Below, one piece after another: positions 52,189 through 63,232 of a stretch of 64,000 nucleotides of DNA. The stretch's first letter is position 1; every line of letters starts with the position of its first letter. Source of the stretch: Euryhalocaulis sp050486445 (GTDB lineage: Bacteria; Pseudomonadota; Alphaproteobacteria; Caulobacterales; Maricaulaceae); contig JBJHDH010000004.1 in assembly GCA_050486445.1 (NCBI GenBank), positions 1 to 64,000 on the forward strand, given 5' to 3'. The notes beneath the pieces are model-generated. The model was not told the DNA's origin. It was given only the letters and a program-made list of their open reading frames with translations, and ran no database searches. The translations under genes and the position numbers were made by a program.

Positions 52189-53625
52189 ATGGTCGATTTC
52201 AGCGATGGACCGCATCCGGGCGGGTTTTCCGCGCCCATGCGCTTCGATGCGGAAATCCTGGAATGCGAGGTCGAAGGCCGGATTCCGGAGGGGCTGGACG
52301 GCATTTTCGTCCGCACCGGGCCGGACTGGTTCTATCCACAGATGCTGCCGCAGGACACGCCCTTCTCCGCCGACGGCTATGTCAGCATTTTCCGCATCAG
52401 GAACGGCCGCGCCTCGTATCGCGGGCGCTATATCCGCACACCGCGCTTCATCAATAATCTGGAGGCCGGCCGCCAGCTCTACGGCGCCTATCGCAATCCG
52501 TTCACGGACGATCCCGAAATCCGCGACGAGACGATCGAAAAACCGTGGCTGCGCACGGTGTCCAACACCACGCCGATGCTGCACGCCGGCAAGCTCTATG
52601 CGCTGAAGGAAGACGCGCCGCCCATCGAGATCGACCCCAATACGCTTGAGACCATAGGCTTTGAGGATTTTGGCGGGCGCGTCACCTCGCAGACCTTCAC
52701 CGCCCACCCCAAGCCCGACCCGGTGACCGGCGATCTGGTCACGTTCGGCTATCAGGCCACCGGCCTGTGCACCGACGATGTCTGGTTCTACACCATCGGG
52801 CCGGACGGAACGGTGAAGCACGAAATCCGGATCAAGGTTCCCTATGTGAGCATGATCCACGATCTGATCGTCACCAACGAGCACATCGTCGTTCCGGTGT
52901 TCGGCTATGTGACCAGCATGGATCGCCTGCACGCCGCCGAGCCGATGTGGGGCTATGACCCTGTGAAGCCGGCGACCTATGGCATTTTCCGCCGCGATGG
53001 CGACGGCAGCGACATCCAGTGGATCGACGCACCCTCGCCGCACACGATGGTGCATACGCTGAACGGCGTCAGCCAGGGCGACCGGGTCGTCATCGACAGC
53101 CCGCAATTCGACGGCAACCCCTTCCCCTTCTTCCCGTCCATCGACGGGTCGCGCTGGGCGCCCAATTCCTCGCATCTGCGGCGCTTCACCTTCGACCTGC
53201 GCAATGGCCGGATGGAGCAGGAACAATTGTTCGATCCCGGCATCAGCGATCTGGTGCGGGTGGACGACCGTTACCTGACCCAGCAGCACCGCTATTGCTA
53301 CACGCAGTTCAACGACCCGGAACAGCCCGACGCGGGCGCCGCCTATCTGCGCTTCGACGTGCATTCGCGGGAGGCGAAGACCTGGCACGCCGGTCAGGGC
53401 CAGTCGCTGATGGAAGTCAGCTTTGTGCCCCGCCGCGAAGGCGCGCCGGAAGGCGATGGCTGGCTGGTCGGGGTCGCCAACAACCCGCCGGAGATGCGTT
53501 CTGAATTCGTCATCGTCGACGCGGTGGAGATGCAGGAAGTCGCGCGCGTTATCCTGCCGTTCCGCTCCAGCGCCCAGGTCCATGCGCGCTGGTTCAATGC
53601 ATCCGAAGTTCCGGGGCTGGTCTGA
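52189..53625 (+). CDS. Carotenoid oxygenase/lignostilbene dioxygenase family protein
   Basis: A 478-aa protein of the RPE65/carotenoid-cleavage oxygenase family: non-haem Fe(II) enzymes that split a C=C bond in carotenoids or in stilbenes such as lignostilbene. The four His ligands are visible in order: TFTAHPKPD, VSMIHDLIV, HTMVHTLNG and QVHARWF. N-terminal IPEGLDGIFVRTGPD is family-typical. No signal peptide. In bacteria with aromatic catabolism the stilbene activity is more likely, but the substrate cannot be read from sequence. Its stop shares a base with the next start (TGATG). Confidence 0.92.
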   Translation: MVDFSDGPHPGGFSAPMRFDAEILECEVEGRIPEGLDGIFVRTGPDWFYPQMLPQDTPFSADGYVSIFRIRNGRASYRGRYIRTPRFINNLEAGRQLYGAYRNPFTDDPEIRDETIEKPWLRTVSNTTPMLHAGKLYALKEDAPPIEIDPNTLETIGFEDFGGRVTSQTFTAHPKPDPVTGDLVTFGYQATGLCTDDVWFYTIGPDGTVKHEIRIKVPYVSMIHDLIVTNEHIVVPVFGYVTSMDRLHAAEPMWGYDPVKPATYGIFRRDGDGSDIQWIDAPSPHTMVHTLNGVSQGDRVVIDSPQFDGNPFPFFPSIDGSRWAPNSSHLRRFTFDLRNGRMEQEQLFDPGISDLVRVDDRYLTQQHRYCYTQFNDPEQPDAGAAYLRFDVHSREAKTWHAGQGQSLMEVSFVPRREGAPEGDGWLVGVANNPPEMRSEFVIVDAVEMQEVARVILPFRSSAQVHARWFNASEVPGLV

Positions 53626-53894
53626 TGCCAGACAAAACCAATGGGAAACTGACGCGAAGGGGCTTTGTGGCGGCGCTGGGCGCGGCGGGCGGCGCGGCCG
53701 GAGCGGCGCCCGCGATGGCGGCGGCGCCCGATCATGTCGCGCCCAAGCGGTATAGGCCGGTGCGGGCGTTGTATGGCGACCTGCCCTATTTCGACTTCAC
53801 CGGCGCGACGCCGCCGGCAAGGCCTGTCCGGGGCAAGCCGCTTGATGTTGCATCGCTCACGCCCGAACAACGCTGGCTGCTGGGCCTGCTCTGA
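53625..53894 (+). CDS. Small Tat-signal protein coupled to the oxygenase
   Basis: An 89-aa protein with a twin-arginine signal (LTRRGFVAALGAAGGAAG, cleavage near AMAAA, ~33), leaving a ~55-residue mature protein rich in Pro and aromatic residues (RALYGDLPYFDF) and ending TPEQRWLLGLL. TGATG coupling to the oxygenase implies a joint role, for example as a small periplasmic partner. Tat export usually means folding or complex formation before export. I know no family for it. Confidence 0.7.
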   Translation: MPDKTNGKLTRRGFVAALGAAGGAAGAAPAMAAAPDHVAPKRYRPVRALYGDLPYFDFTGATPPARPVRGKPLDVASLTPEQRWLLGLL

Positions 53895-54057
53895 GGCGCG
53901 TCTGAGCCGCATCACACGCTTTATTCCCTGGATGCGGCCTCTGCGGCCGTTCCGGGGTTGGTGTTTTTGCAGAATTGCAGACGCAGATGTGCGTTCGCCC
54001 CGAGTGCGTGCTTATGAAATGTGAGGGGGCGGAGCGTCAGCTACGAACCCGATTTAT

Positions 54058-54234
54058 TTACGGCGCCAAGGGGGAATTGTGGGTTCCCGCCGACGCTCCG
54101 CGCATGGATTTCCCGGAAGCTCTCGCCACCGATTCCAGCGTGGGATTTGGAACGGTCGGTCGTTTAGTGCCGTCCGCCTCTCCACGAGCCGCGCCGGGCA
54201 GCCGGGTGATCTGACCCTTCGCCGGACGCGCCAT
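54058..54234 (-). CDS. Possible small protein, 58 aa
   Basis: The minus-strand frame ATG 54234 to TAA 54058 has a strong ribosome site (GGGAGGGAG) 4 bp before the ATG. It encodes a basic, Pro/Ser/Ala-rich peptide beginning MARPAKGQITRLPG. No membrane segment or known domain; a stretch PTLESVARASG faintly recalls a LacI-type helix-turn-helix but breaks off. It lies 206 bp downstream of the aminotransferase on the same strand. It may be a decayed fragment or chance frame. Confidence 0.3.
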   Translation of the reverse strand: MARPAKGQITRLPGAARGEADGTKRPTVPNPTLESVARASGKSMRGASAGTHNSPLAP

Positions 54235-54322
54235 GCACTCCCTCCCGCCATAGTGATCAGCTACTTCCCTCAGGCGGAAGGAACACCGCCATCCTATGCG
54301 CAGCGAAGAGGGCGTGGAGATT

Positions 54323-54346
54323 TGCGGAAATTTCCCCGCAGTTTTT
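54323..54346 (+). terminator. Weak terminator-like hairpin
   Basis: TGCGG (54323-54327) pairs with CCGCA (54336-54340), 8-nt loop, followed by GTTTTT on the plus strand. It could end the oxygenase transcript 430 bp downstream. Confidence 0.4.
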
Positions 54347-54440
54347 CGCGCGGGCGCGCGTCTGCTTTTCTTCGGGAAAGAAACTCAGAGCTGACGACTC
54401 CCCTCTGCTCTCAATCCCATCCCGCATCCTTGAGATAAGA

Positions 54441-55601
54441 CTAAAACTCCTTCAGCCACGCCCCGATCCGGCGCACGGCCTCGCGCATGTCGGCCTCTGA
54501 CCCCGCATAGGAAAAGCGGATGAAGCGGCGACCGTTCACGGGGTCGAAATCCACGCCGGGCGTGGCCGCCACATGCGCCTCTTCCAGCATCCGCGCGGCG
54601 AAGGCCGGGCTGTCGTCCGAATAATCCGAAATGTCCGCATAGAGATAGAATGCGCCGTCGGCCGGCAGAAACCTGTCCAGCCCGGCGCCGGGCAGGCCTT
54701 CGGTCAACACAGCGCGGTTGCGCACATAGCCGGCCTTCACCGCCTCCATCTCCGCGCGGCCGTCAAACGCCGCCTCCGCCGCGATCTGCGACAGGGCCGA
54801 AACGGAGATGGAGAGATTCTGCTGCAGCCGCTCCACCGGGCGGACCAGATCGGGCGGCGACACCATCCAGCCGATGCGCCATCCCGTCATGCAGAAATAT
54901 TTGGAGAAGGAATTGATGACCACGGCGTTCTGCGAGATCGCCGCCGCCGTCACCGCCGGAAAAGCATAGTCCAGCCCGTGATAGATCTCGTCGGAGATCA
55001 CGCGGATTCCCTCCGCCTCCGCCGCCGCGATCAGCCCGGTCAGCGCCGCTTCGTCCAGCATCGTTCCGGTCGGGTTGGCGGGCGACGCCACCAGCACGCC
55101 GTCCAGCCGCTTCTCACGGTGCGCGGCCAGCAGCGCCTCCCCCGTCAGCGCCCAGCGCGTATCGGCGGAAATCGGGATCAGAACCGGCTCGCAGCCCAGC
55201 GCCGTCAGAATGTGGCGGTATGGCGGATAGCCGGGGCTGGCCAGCGCCACGCGCGCGCCCGGCTCGAACAGGGTCAGGAACGCAAGCTGGAACGCGCCGG
55301 ACGAACCGGCCGTCACGATCACCCGCGCCGGGTCCAGCGCGGCGCCATAACGCTCTTCATAATGCCGCGCGATGCGCGCGCGCAGCGACGGCGCGCCCAG
55401 CGCATCCAGATAGCCCAGCGGACCGGAAAGCGCGCGCCGCGCCGCCTCCAGCGCCGTTTTCGGCGCGGGCGCCGCGGGCTGGCCGACCTCGCAATGGATG
55501 ACATGGCCGCCCGCCGCCTCGATCCGCGCGGCGGCCGCCATCACGTCCATCACCATGAAAGGCGGCACGTCGCTGCGCGCCGATGGCCGCCAGCCGGTCA
55601 T
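54441..55601 (-). CDS. PLP-dependent class I/II aminotransferase
   Basis: A 386-aa fold-type I aminotransferase. The PLP Schiff-base Lys lies in INSFSKYFCMTGWRIGW. Other family motifs are VTAGSSGAFQLAFL, NPTGTMLD and SDEIYHGLDY, with a C-terminal Arg in FIRFSYAGSE that binds the substrate carboxylate. Specificity unknown (aspartate/aromatic group). It starts 3 bp after the aspS stop, so it is cotranscribed with aspS. Confidence 0.9.
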   Translation of the reverse strand: MTGWRPSARSDVPPFMVMDVMAAAARIEAAGGHVIHCEVGQPAAPAPKTALEAARRALSGPLGYLDALGAPSLRARIARHYEERYGAALDPARVIVTAGSSGAFQLAFLTLFEPGARVALASPGYPPYRHILTALGCEPVLIPISADTRWALTGEALLAAHREKRLDGVLVASPANPTGTMLDEAALTGLIAAAEAEGIRVISDEIYHGLDYAFPAVTAAAISQNAVVINSFSKYFCMTGWRIGWMVSPPDLVRPVERLQQNLSISVSALSQIAAEAAFDGRAEMEAVKAGYVRNRAVLTEGLPGAGLDRFLPADGAFYLYADISDYSDDSPAFAARMLEEAHVAATPGVDFDPVNGRRFIRFSYAGSEADMREAVRRIGAWLKEF

Positions 55602-55604
55602 GGG

Positions 55605-57467
<1,863 letters not shown>

Positions 57468-57562
57468 GGTTCGCCTGTGATTCCGCCGATCCGGGAAAGC
57501 GCAGCGTGAAAGCCCGCCCCGCCCTCCGTGTCAAGCAAAGCCCCCACGACAGGGGCTTTCCG

Positions 57563-58732
57563 ATGGGTTATAGCGCGCCTTCCATGCCTTTGATCGCCTC
57601 CAACGACCGCCTGCTTGAAACCTGCGACGCCCTGCGCGACAGCGACTTCATCGTCGTCGATACCGAATTCATGCGGGAAAACACCTATTGGCCCCAGCTC
57701 TGCCTGATCCAGGCGGCGGGCAAGGGTGTGGAGGCGATGATCGACCCGCTGGCCGAGGGGCTGGACCTGCAACCCTTTCTCGACCTGCTGGGCGATCCAG
57801 GCCGGCTGAAGGTCTTTCACGCGCCGCGCCAGGATCTGGAAATTTTCCACCATATGACCGGCCGTCCGCCCGCGCCGATCTTCGACACCCAGATCGCCGC
57901 CTCCGCGCTCGGCTATGGCGAGCAGATCGCCTATGACGCGCTGGTCAGCGCCGCGCTCGGGCGGCAGATCGACAAGGGGCCGCGTTTTACCGACTGGTCG
58001 CGCCGGCCGCTATCGGAAAACCAGCTTTCCTACGCGCTGGCCGATGTGGTGCATCTGCGCGATTTGTATCCGCGCCTGCGCGAAAAGCTGGAATCCAGCG
58101 GCCGCGCCGACTGGGTGGAGCGGGAGATGGCGGCGCTGGCCGACCCCGCGCTCTATGACGTGACGCCGGACGAGGCGTGGCGCCGGCTGAAACTGCGCAA
58201 GCGCGACGCGAAATATCTGGCGGCGCTGAAAGCCACCGCCGCGTGGCGCGAGCGCGAGGCGCAGGGGCGCGACGTTCCGCGCGGCCGCGTGCTGAAAGAC
58301 GATGCGCTCTACGAAGTGGCGCTGAACCAGCCGCGCAGCATCGAGGCGCTGGGCAATCTACGCGGCGTGCCGCGCGGCTTTGAGCGCTCGCGCTCTGGCC
58401 AGGGCCTGATCGACGCGCTGAACGAAGCGCTGGCCGATCCCGGCGCCTATGCGCCGAAGGTGGAAAAGCCGCGCGTGCTGCCGCCCAATCTCGGGCCGAC
58501 CGTGGAGCTGTTGAAAGTGCTGCTGCGTCAGGTCGCACAGGAACAGAATCTGGCGCCGCGCCTGATCGCCAGCGTCGCCGACCTGGAAGAGATCGCCGCC
58601 AGCGACAACGCCGACGTGCCCGCCATGCAGGGCTGGCGGCGCGAGGTCTTCGGCGAGGCGGCGCTGAAGCTCAAGCGCGGTGAAACCGTGCTGATGCTGA
58701 AAAACGGCGAGGTCGTCGCAAGGCCTGCCTAA
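57563..58732 (+). CDS. rnd: Ribonuclease D
   Basis: A 389-aa 3'-5' exonuclease for tRNA maturation. DEDD catalytic motifs are present: VVDTEFMRE (Exo I), HAPRQDLEIF (Exo II) and YALADVVHLRDLY (Exo III, Tyr type). An HRDC domain (~215-290; LYEVALNQPRSIEALGNLRGVP) follows. The start at 57563 has AGGGGC upstream; a start at 57584 (MPLIASND) is closer to homologue N termini but has no ribosome site. Placing rnd next to aspS and the ppk block is common in alphaproteobacteria. Confidence 0.93.
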   Translation: MGYSAPSMPLIASNDRLLETCDALRDSDFIVVDTEFMRENTYWPQLCLIQAAGKGVEAMIDPLAEGLDLQPFLDLLGDPGRLKVFHAPRQDLEIFHHMTGRPPAPIFDTQIAASALGYGEQIAYDALVSAALGRQIDKGPRFTDWSRRPLSENQLSYALADVVHLRDLYPRLREKLESSGRADWVEREMAALADPALYDVTPDEAWRRLKLRKRDAKYLAALKATAAWREREAQGRDVPRGRVLKDDALYEVALNQPRSIEALGNLRGVPRGFERSRSGQGLIDALNEALADPGAYAPKVEKPRVLPPNLGPTVELLKVLLRQVAQEQNLAPRLIASVADLEEIAASDNADVPAMQGWRREVFGEAALKLKRGETVLMLKNGEVVARPA

Positions 58733-58739
58733 GGTAATC

Positions 58740-58764
58740 CTCCCCTGCGCACAGCGCGGGGGAG
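58740..58764. terminator. Hairpin between convergent rnd and ppx
   Basis: An 11-bp stem with one G-T wobble (58740-58750 with 58754-58764), 3-nt loop. Neither flank has a clear T-run, so termination activity is uncertain, though its position between convergent stops fits. Confidence 0.45.
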
Positions 58765-58771
58765 ACCCACC

Positions 58772-60316
58772 CTACCCCTCCGTGACGATCTCCGGCTTCA
58801 GGCCCAGCGCCGAGGCGAGCTGTTTCAGCCGCTTTTCCGTCTGATCGGTGATAAGCGGCTCGCCCTCTCTGGCGACAGACAAGACCAGCCTTCCCTCCTC
58901 CGCCGCGATCCGGGTCAAGCCCAGCAGCGCCGGCGCCCGGCCGCTGACCATGCAGCCGAGCCGCAGCGCCAGACCCAGGCTGCGCGCCTGTTCCAGCGTC
59001 CCGGACGGCGTGATTTCGCGCGCGGGGAAATTCTCTGGCGGGTCGGCCGGACCGCGATAGCGGTGATACAGCGCCGCCGCCAGAAAGGCGCGCTCCGCAT
59101 GGTCCATCCCCGCGACCGGCGAATACAGAATTTGGTCCGCCGACAGCTCGCCGCGATGATCCGGGTGCATCGCCGATCCCATATCGGCCAGCAACGCGGC
59201 GGCGTGGCGCAGAGCGCGGGCGCGCGGCGTGGAATTTCCGGCAAAAACCGGCTCGATCCAGTCCGCCAGCGCATCGCCGACGGTGGAGGCCGGCGCCAGA
59301 CGCCGCGCGAAGGCCGTCGCGCCGGCCAGCAGCGCATCCTGTTCCTGTAGCTCCGGCGGCATCCGGTCGAACAGCGCGCCCTCCCGCACGCCATAGGCGG
59401 AAATCACGACACGCTCGAACCCGCCGCGCTCCAGAATGCAATCCATCAGCATCGCGGCGTAAGGCAGCAGCGGTGCACGCCGCGACGTCATTTGCGGCAG
59501 TGTGGCCAACGACTGCGCGCTCTGTCCCGCCACGAATTCCGCCGTCCTGTGCGCTTGGGCGCGCGTCATCTCGTAATGGTGCAGCACATGCAGCGGATAA
59601 TCGCGCAGATTCATATCGACCCGCGCCAGCATCCGCCACGAGCCGCCGACAGCGTAAAAATCGCGCACGCCGGTATCGAAGACATGCGGCGCGGAATCCA
59701 GCGTCTCCATCGCCGCCCGGCGCAACGCCGCCATGTCCATCCCGTCCTTGCCCAGCACGGCGAGGGGGCCGAGCGGCAGGGTCACGCCCTCGCCCGGCCG
59801 GCCGCTGGCGATAGGGCACAGTTCCAGGCTGGAACCGCCCAGGTCGCCGACCAGGCAATCATCCTCCACCCCGCCGGCCAGCACACCCAGCGCCGAGAGA
59901 CGCCCCTCCTCCGCGCCGGACAGCACGCGAACCTCGATCCTGCATTGCTCGCGGATTATACGCACGAGCTCCAGCCCATCCTCGGCCTCACGCACCGCGG
60001 CGGTGGCGAAGGCCAGCACTTCGCGGACCCCGCGCGCGCGCAAAATCATCTCGAACCGGCGCAATGTGCGTAGCGCCGCCTCTACGCCCTGCGGCGACAG
60101 GCGCCCGGTTTCGGAAAGTCCCCGGCCCAACCCGGCCAGCAGCTTTTCATTGAAAATCGGCCAGAAGGCCCGTCCCTCGCGCCGATAGATAATCAGGCGG
60201 ACGGAGTTGGAGCCAATGTCGATAACCGCGGCCTGCGCGCTGCTGGATTCCCCCTCACCGGCGGCCCGGGAGGCCGGCGATCCCCGCCGGCGAAGTTCAA
60301 GAATCCGTGCGCGCAT
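58772..60316 (-). CDS. ppx: Exopolyphosphatase (Ppx/GppA family)
   Basis: A 514-aa Ppx/GppA phosphatase with actin-like ATPase fold: VIDIGSNSVRLIIYR (~31-45), ATAAVREAEDG with the catalytic-region Glu, GDLGGSSLEL, followed by a C-terminal HD-like helical domain (NFPAREITPSG region). It hydrolyses polyphosphate, opposing Ppk. Its only reasonable start (60316) lies inside the 3' end of ppk1 (20-bp overlap), giving a ~28-residue polar N-terminal extension. Confidence 0.92.
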   Translation of the reverse strand: MRARILELRRRGSPASRAAGEGESSSAQAAVIDIGSNSVRLIIYRREGRAFWPIFNEKLLAGLGRGLSETGRLSPQGVEAALRTLRRFEMILRARGVREVLAFATAAVREAEDGLELVRIIREQCRIEVRVLSGAEEGRLSALGVLAGGVEDDCLVGDLGGSSLELCPIASGRPGEGVTLPLGPLAVLGKDGMDMAALRRAAMETLDSAPHVFDTGVRDFYAVGGSWRMLARVDMNLRDYPLHVLHHYEMTRAQAHRTAEFVAGQSAQSLATLPQMTSRRAPLLPYAAMLMDCILERGGFERVVISAYGVREGALFDRMPPELQEQDALLAGATAFARRLAPASTVGDALADWIEPVFAGNSTPRARALRHAAALLADMGSAMHPDHRGELSADQILYSPVAGMDHAERAFLAAALYHRYRGPADPPENFPAREITPSGTLEQARSLGLALRLGCMVSGRAPALLGLTRIAAEEGRLVLSVAREGEPLITDQTEKRLKQLASALGLKPEIVTEG

Positions 60317-62558
60317 GCCGCCGCAGCCCCGTCGGCGTCAGCACCGGCGGCGGGTCATAGGCCAGGGCTTCGCCCCGCCCGGAAAGGCTGGGATTCTTCA
60401 TGAAATACTCGTGTGCGCTGAACGGCGCCTCCGGGTCAACGGGTTTCGCGCGATCATAGGTTCCATCCGGCCGCATCACCCAGCTTTGCGCGTCGTCATT
60501 CAGATTGGCGACCATGATCTGGTTCAGAATCTGGCGATGCACGGTTGGATTCTCGATAGGCACCAGCGCCTCCACGCGCCGGTCAAGATTGCGCGGCATC
60601 CAGTCAGCCGAAGCGATAAACACCCTGGCCGAGGATGAGGGCATCGGCTCGCCATTGCCGAAACAGGCGATGCGCGAATGCTCCAGAAACCGGCCGACAA
60701 TCGACTTCACCTGGATGTTGTCGCTCATGCCCTTCACGCCGGGACGCAGCGCGCAAATGCCGCGCACCACCAGGTCGATCCGCACCCCGGCGTTCGACGC
60801 CATATAGAGCCGGTCGATCACTTCGGGATCGAGCAGCGAGTTCAGCTTCACCCAGATCGTCGCCGGCCGCCCCTCGCGCGCATGTTCGATCTCGGCGTCG
60901 ATCAGCGACAGGATGGTGGACTTCATGGTCAGCGGCGACAATGCGATGTGCTCAAGCTTGTAGGGCCGCGCATAGCCGGTAATGAAATTGAACGCCCGCC
61001 CGGCGTCGCGGCCCAGCGCCGGATCGGCGGAGAACAGCGAAAGGTCGGTGTAAATCTTCGCGGTCAGCGGGTGATAATTGCCCGTTCCCCAATGCGTGTA
61101 GGTGCGCAGCTCGCCGCCCTCGCGCCGGACCACCAGGCTGATCTTGGCGTGCGTCTTGTACTCCACAAAGCCATAGACGACCTGCACGCCGGCGCTTTCC
61201 AGATCGCGCGCCAGTTTCAGATTCGCCGCCTCATCGAAGCGCGCTTTCAGTTCGACCAGCGCGGTGACGTTCTTGCCAGACTCCGCGGCGGCGATCAGCG
61301 CGCGCACGATGGGGCTGTCCTTGCTGGTGCGGTAGAGCGTCTGCTTGATCGCCACCACATTGGGATCGGCCGCCGCCTGCCGCAGGAAACTGACCACCAC
61401 GTCAAAGCTCTCGAACGGATGGTGGATCAGCAGATCCTTGGCGCGGATGGCGGAGAAGGCGTCGCCGTCATGTTCCTTGATCCGCTCCGGCAGGCGCGGC
61501 TCATAGGGCAGGAAGGTCAGGTCCGGCCGGTCGTCCAGGATCAGTTGCGACACTTCGGCGAGGCCCAGAAGGCCGCTCACCTTCACGATATCCTGCGGCT
61601 CGGCGCGCAGCTCCTCAATGATGAGTTGCTGCAACGGCTCGGGCATGGCCTCTTCCATCTTCAGCCGCACGATACGGCCGCGCCGGCGCTGTTTCAGCGC
61701 CGTCTCGAACTCGCGCACCAGATCCTCGGCCTCTTCCTCGATCTCGATATCGGAGTCACGAATGATGCGGAACGCGCCCTTGCCCAGCAGATTGAACCCG
61801 GGGAACAGAAGATCGGCCGCCAGACCCAGTACGTTTTCCAGCGTGATAAAGCGACGCATCCGGTGGCCGCTGGCCGTCATCTCGCCGGATGGCAGTTCAA
61901 CGAAACGCTCGACGCCGGAAGGCACCGGGATCAGGGCGTTCATCGTTTCGCCGCCCTGCCCCTGCCCGCCCTGACCGCCATCCAGCATCAACGCGATATT
62001 GAAGCCGAAATTCGGCACAAACGGGAACGGATGCGCCGGGTCCACCGCTAGCGGCGTGATTACCGGCAAGATGCGCAGCATGAAATCATCGCGCAGCCAG
62101 GCCCGGTCGGCTTGTGACAGCGCATCGGGCTCCAGCACCGCGATACCGGCCTCGGCCAGCTCCCGGCGCAGCGCCGCCCAGGTCCGCTGCTGCGCCTCCA
62201 TCAGCTCCGCTGCGACCAGATTGATGCGCTCAAGCTGTTGCTGCGCCGACAGGCCGTCCAGGCTGGGCGCGCTGACGCCCTTTCGCACCTGCGCGCGCAG
62301 GCCGGCCACGCGCACCATGTAAAATTCATCAAGATTGCTGGCCGAGATCGACAGGAAGCGCAGCCGCTCCAGCAAGGGGTGGCCGGTGTTTTCCGCCTCC
62401 TCCATCACACGCTGGTTAAAGGCGAGCCAGGAAAGCTCCCGGTTCAGAAACCGCTCCGGAGCGTCCGGCAATGGCGCGGACTCCCCCGGCGCGGCCGCCT
62501 CCTGCGCCGCCGGTTCCAGTTCCTGTTCCTGCTCCAGTTCAAACGCCGCGTCGCTCAT
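60297..62558 (-). CDS. ppk1: Polyphosphate kinase 1
   Basis: A 753-aa Ppk1 that makes polyphosphate reversibly from ATP. Domains in order: N (FLNRELSWLAFNQRV), head, C1 and C2. The phosphorylated His lies in EYKTHAKISLVVRRE (E. coli His435 equivalent). HWGTGNYHPLTAKIYTD and SSARVFIASADWMPRNLDRR are family-typical. Both ends are acidic or proline-rich and longer than in E. coli (688 aa). The start overlaps the hdaA stop by ATGA. Confidence 0.95.
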   Translation of the reverse strand: MSDAAFELEQEQELEPAAQEAAAPGESAPLPDAPERFLNRELSWLAFNQRVMEEAENTGHPLLERLRFLSISASNLDEFYMVRVAGLRAQVRKGVSAPSLDGLSAQQQLERINLVAAELMEAQQRTWAALRRELAEAGIAVLEPDALSQADRAWLRDDFMLRILPVITPLAVDPAHPFPFVPNFGFNIALMLDGGQGGQGQGGETMNALIPVPSGVERFVELPSGEMTASGHRMRRFITLENVLGLAADLLFPGFNLLGKGAFRIIRDSDIEIEEEAEDLVREFETALKQRRRGRIVRLKMEEAMPEPLQQLIIEELRAEPQDIVKVSGLLGLAEVSQLILDDRPDLTFLPYEPRLPERIKEHDGDAFSAIRAKDLLIHHPFESFDVVVSFLRQAAADPNVVAIKQTLYRTSKDSPIVRALIAAAESGKNVTALVELKARFDEAANLKLARDLESAGVQVVYGFVEYKTHAKISLVVRREGGELRTYTHWGTGNYHPLTAKIYTDLSLFSADPALGRDAGRAFNFITGYARPYKLEHIALSPLTMKSTILSLIDAEIEHAREGRPATIWVKLNSLLDPEVIDRLYMASNAGVRIDLVVRGICALRPGVKGMSDNIQVKSIVGRFLEHSRIACFGNGEPMPSSSARVFIASADWMPRNLDRRVEALVPIENPTVHRQILNQIMVANLNDDAQSWVMRPDGTYDRAKPVDPEAPFSAHEYFMKNPSLSGRGEALAYDPPPVLTPTGLRRHARTDS

Positions 62559-63232
62559 TCCGGCATTCCTTCATCCCGCGCATCCGGAGCCGCATTGGCC
62601 TCATCGGGGGCCTCCGGGGCTTCCAGCGTCTCCAGCACCTGCGCGGCCAGGCGCAGACTGACACCGCCGCCCTGTTCGGCGGCGGCCCTGTCCAGCGCCT
62701 CGGCCGCCCGCAGCGCCGCCGCGGGCGATCGTTCGATCCGTTTTACCATATAGTCGATAATACGGTCTTCCACGCGCAAGCGCCGGTCTCGCAGGACTTT
62801 ACGCAGGATTTGTGACAGCGCGGCGTCGTCCGGCGCGGCGATCTCCACAAAGGCCAGCGCGCGCAGGCGCGAGGCCAGGTCGGGCGTGCGCACGTTCCAT
62901 TCGGCCGGACGGCGGCGCGCCGTCAGCAGCAGCGCGGAAACCTCCCCCGCCACCGTGCGCTCCAACAGGCGGAACAGCGCCATTTCATCAGTGAGACGGT
63001 CAGCATCTTCCAGAATTTCGGCGCCGGAATTCACACCTGTCTCGCCTAGCCAGATCGAGGCCAGATGGCTCTTGCCCGATCCCGCCGGTCCGACCAGCGC
63101 CAGCGCCCGCGCCGGCCAGTCGCGCCACGCGGAAAGCGCCTCGCGCGCCTCGCGCGTTTCCTCGCCGGCGATGAAGCTTTCCGGCGTGTAATCGAGGGCC
63201 GGCGGCCAGACGAGCCGAAGCTGGGTTGTCAT
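62555..63232 (-). CDS. hdaA: HdaA, DnaA-related regulator of replication initiation
   Basis: A 225-aa AAA+ protein related to DnaA domain III, lacking the DnaA DNA-binding domain. Walker A GPAGSGKSH (~48), degenerate Walker B ILEDADRL, sensor region LLLTARRRPAEW, and C-terminal lid. The N terminus QLRLVW resembles a beta-clamp-binding motif. HdaA stimulates hydrolysis of DnaA-ATP to limit initiation. The true start at 63232 (MTTQLRLVW) overlaps the upstream stop by ATGA. Gene order with ppk1 matches other alphaproteobacteria. Confidence 0.88.
   Translation of the reverse strand: MTTQLRLVWPPALDYTPESFIAGEETREAREALSAWRDWPARALALVGPAGSGKSHLASIWLGETGVNSGAEILEDADRLTDEMALFRLLERTVAGEVSALLLTARRRPAEWNVRTPDLASRLRALAFVEIAAPDDAALSQILRKVLRDRRLRVEDRIIDYMVKRIERSPAAALRAAEALDRAAAEQGGGVSLRLAAQVLETLEAPEAPDEANAAPDARDEGMPE

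Larger units (their letters stand above)
53895..54440. other. 546-bp gene-poor region
   Basis: Between the small Tat protein and the aminotransferase. It holds one weak minus-strand small frame (54058-54234) and a terminator-like hairpin (54323-54346). Codon texture differs from flanking genes. A GGCGG-x8-CCGCC stem with GGAA in the loop near 54275-54292 was considered for SRP RNA and rejected. Confidence 0.5.

Noticed and set aside
52075..53583. 502-codon minus-strand open frame
   Set aside because: Antisense to the carotenoid oxygenase gene, which has all four His ligands.
54270..54300. Possible SRP RNA (GGAAGGAA in a stem-loop)
   Set aside because: Only a 5-bp stem surrounds the motif and the opposite conserved strand of the SRP S-domain is missing.
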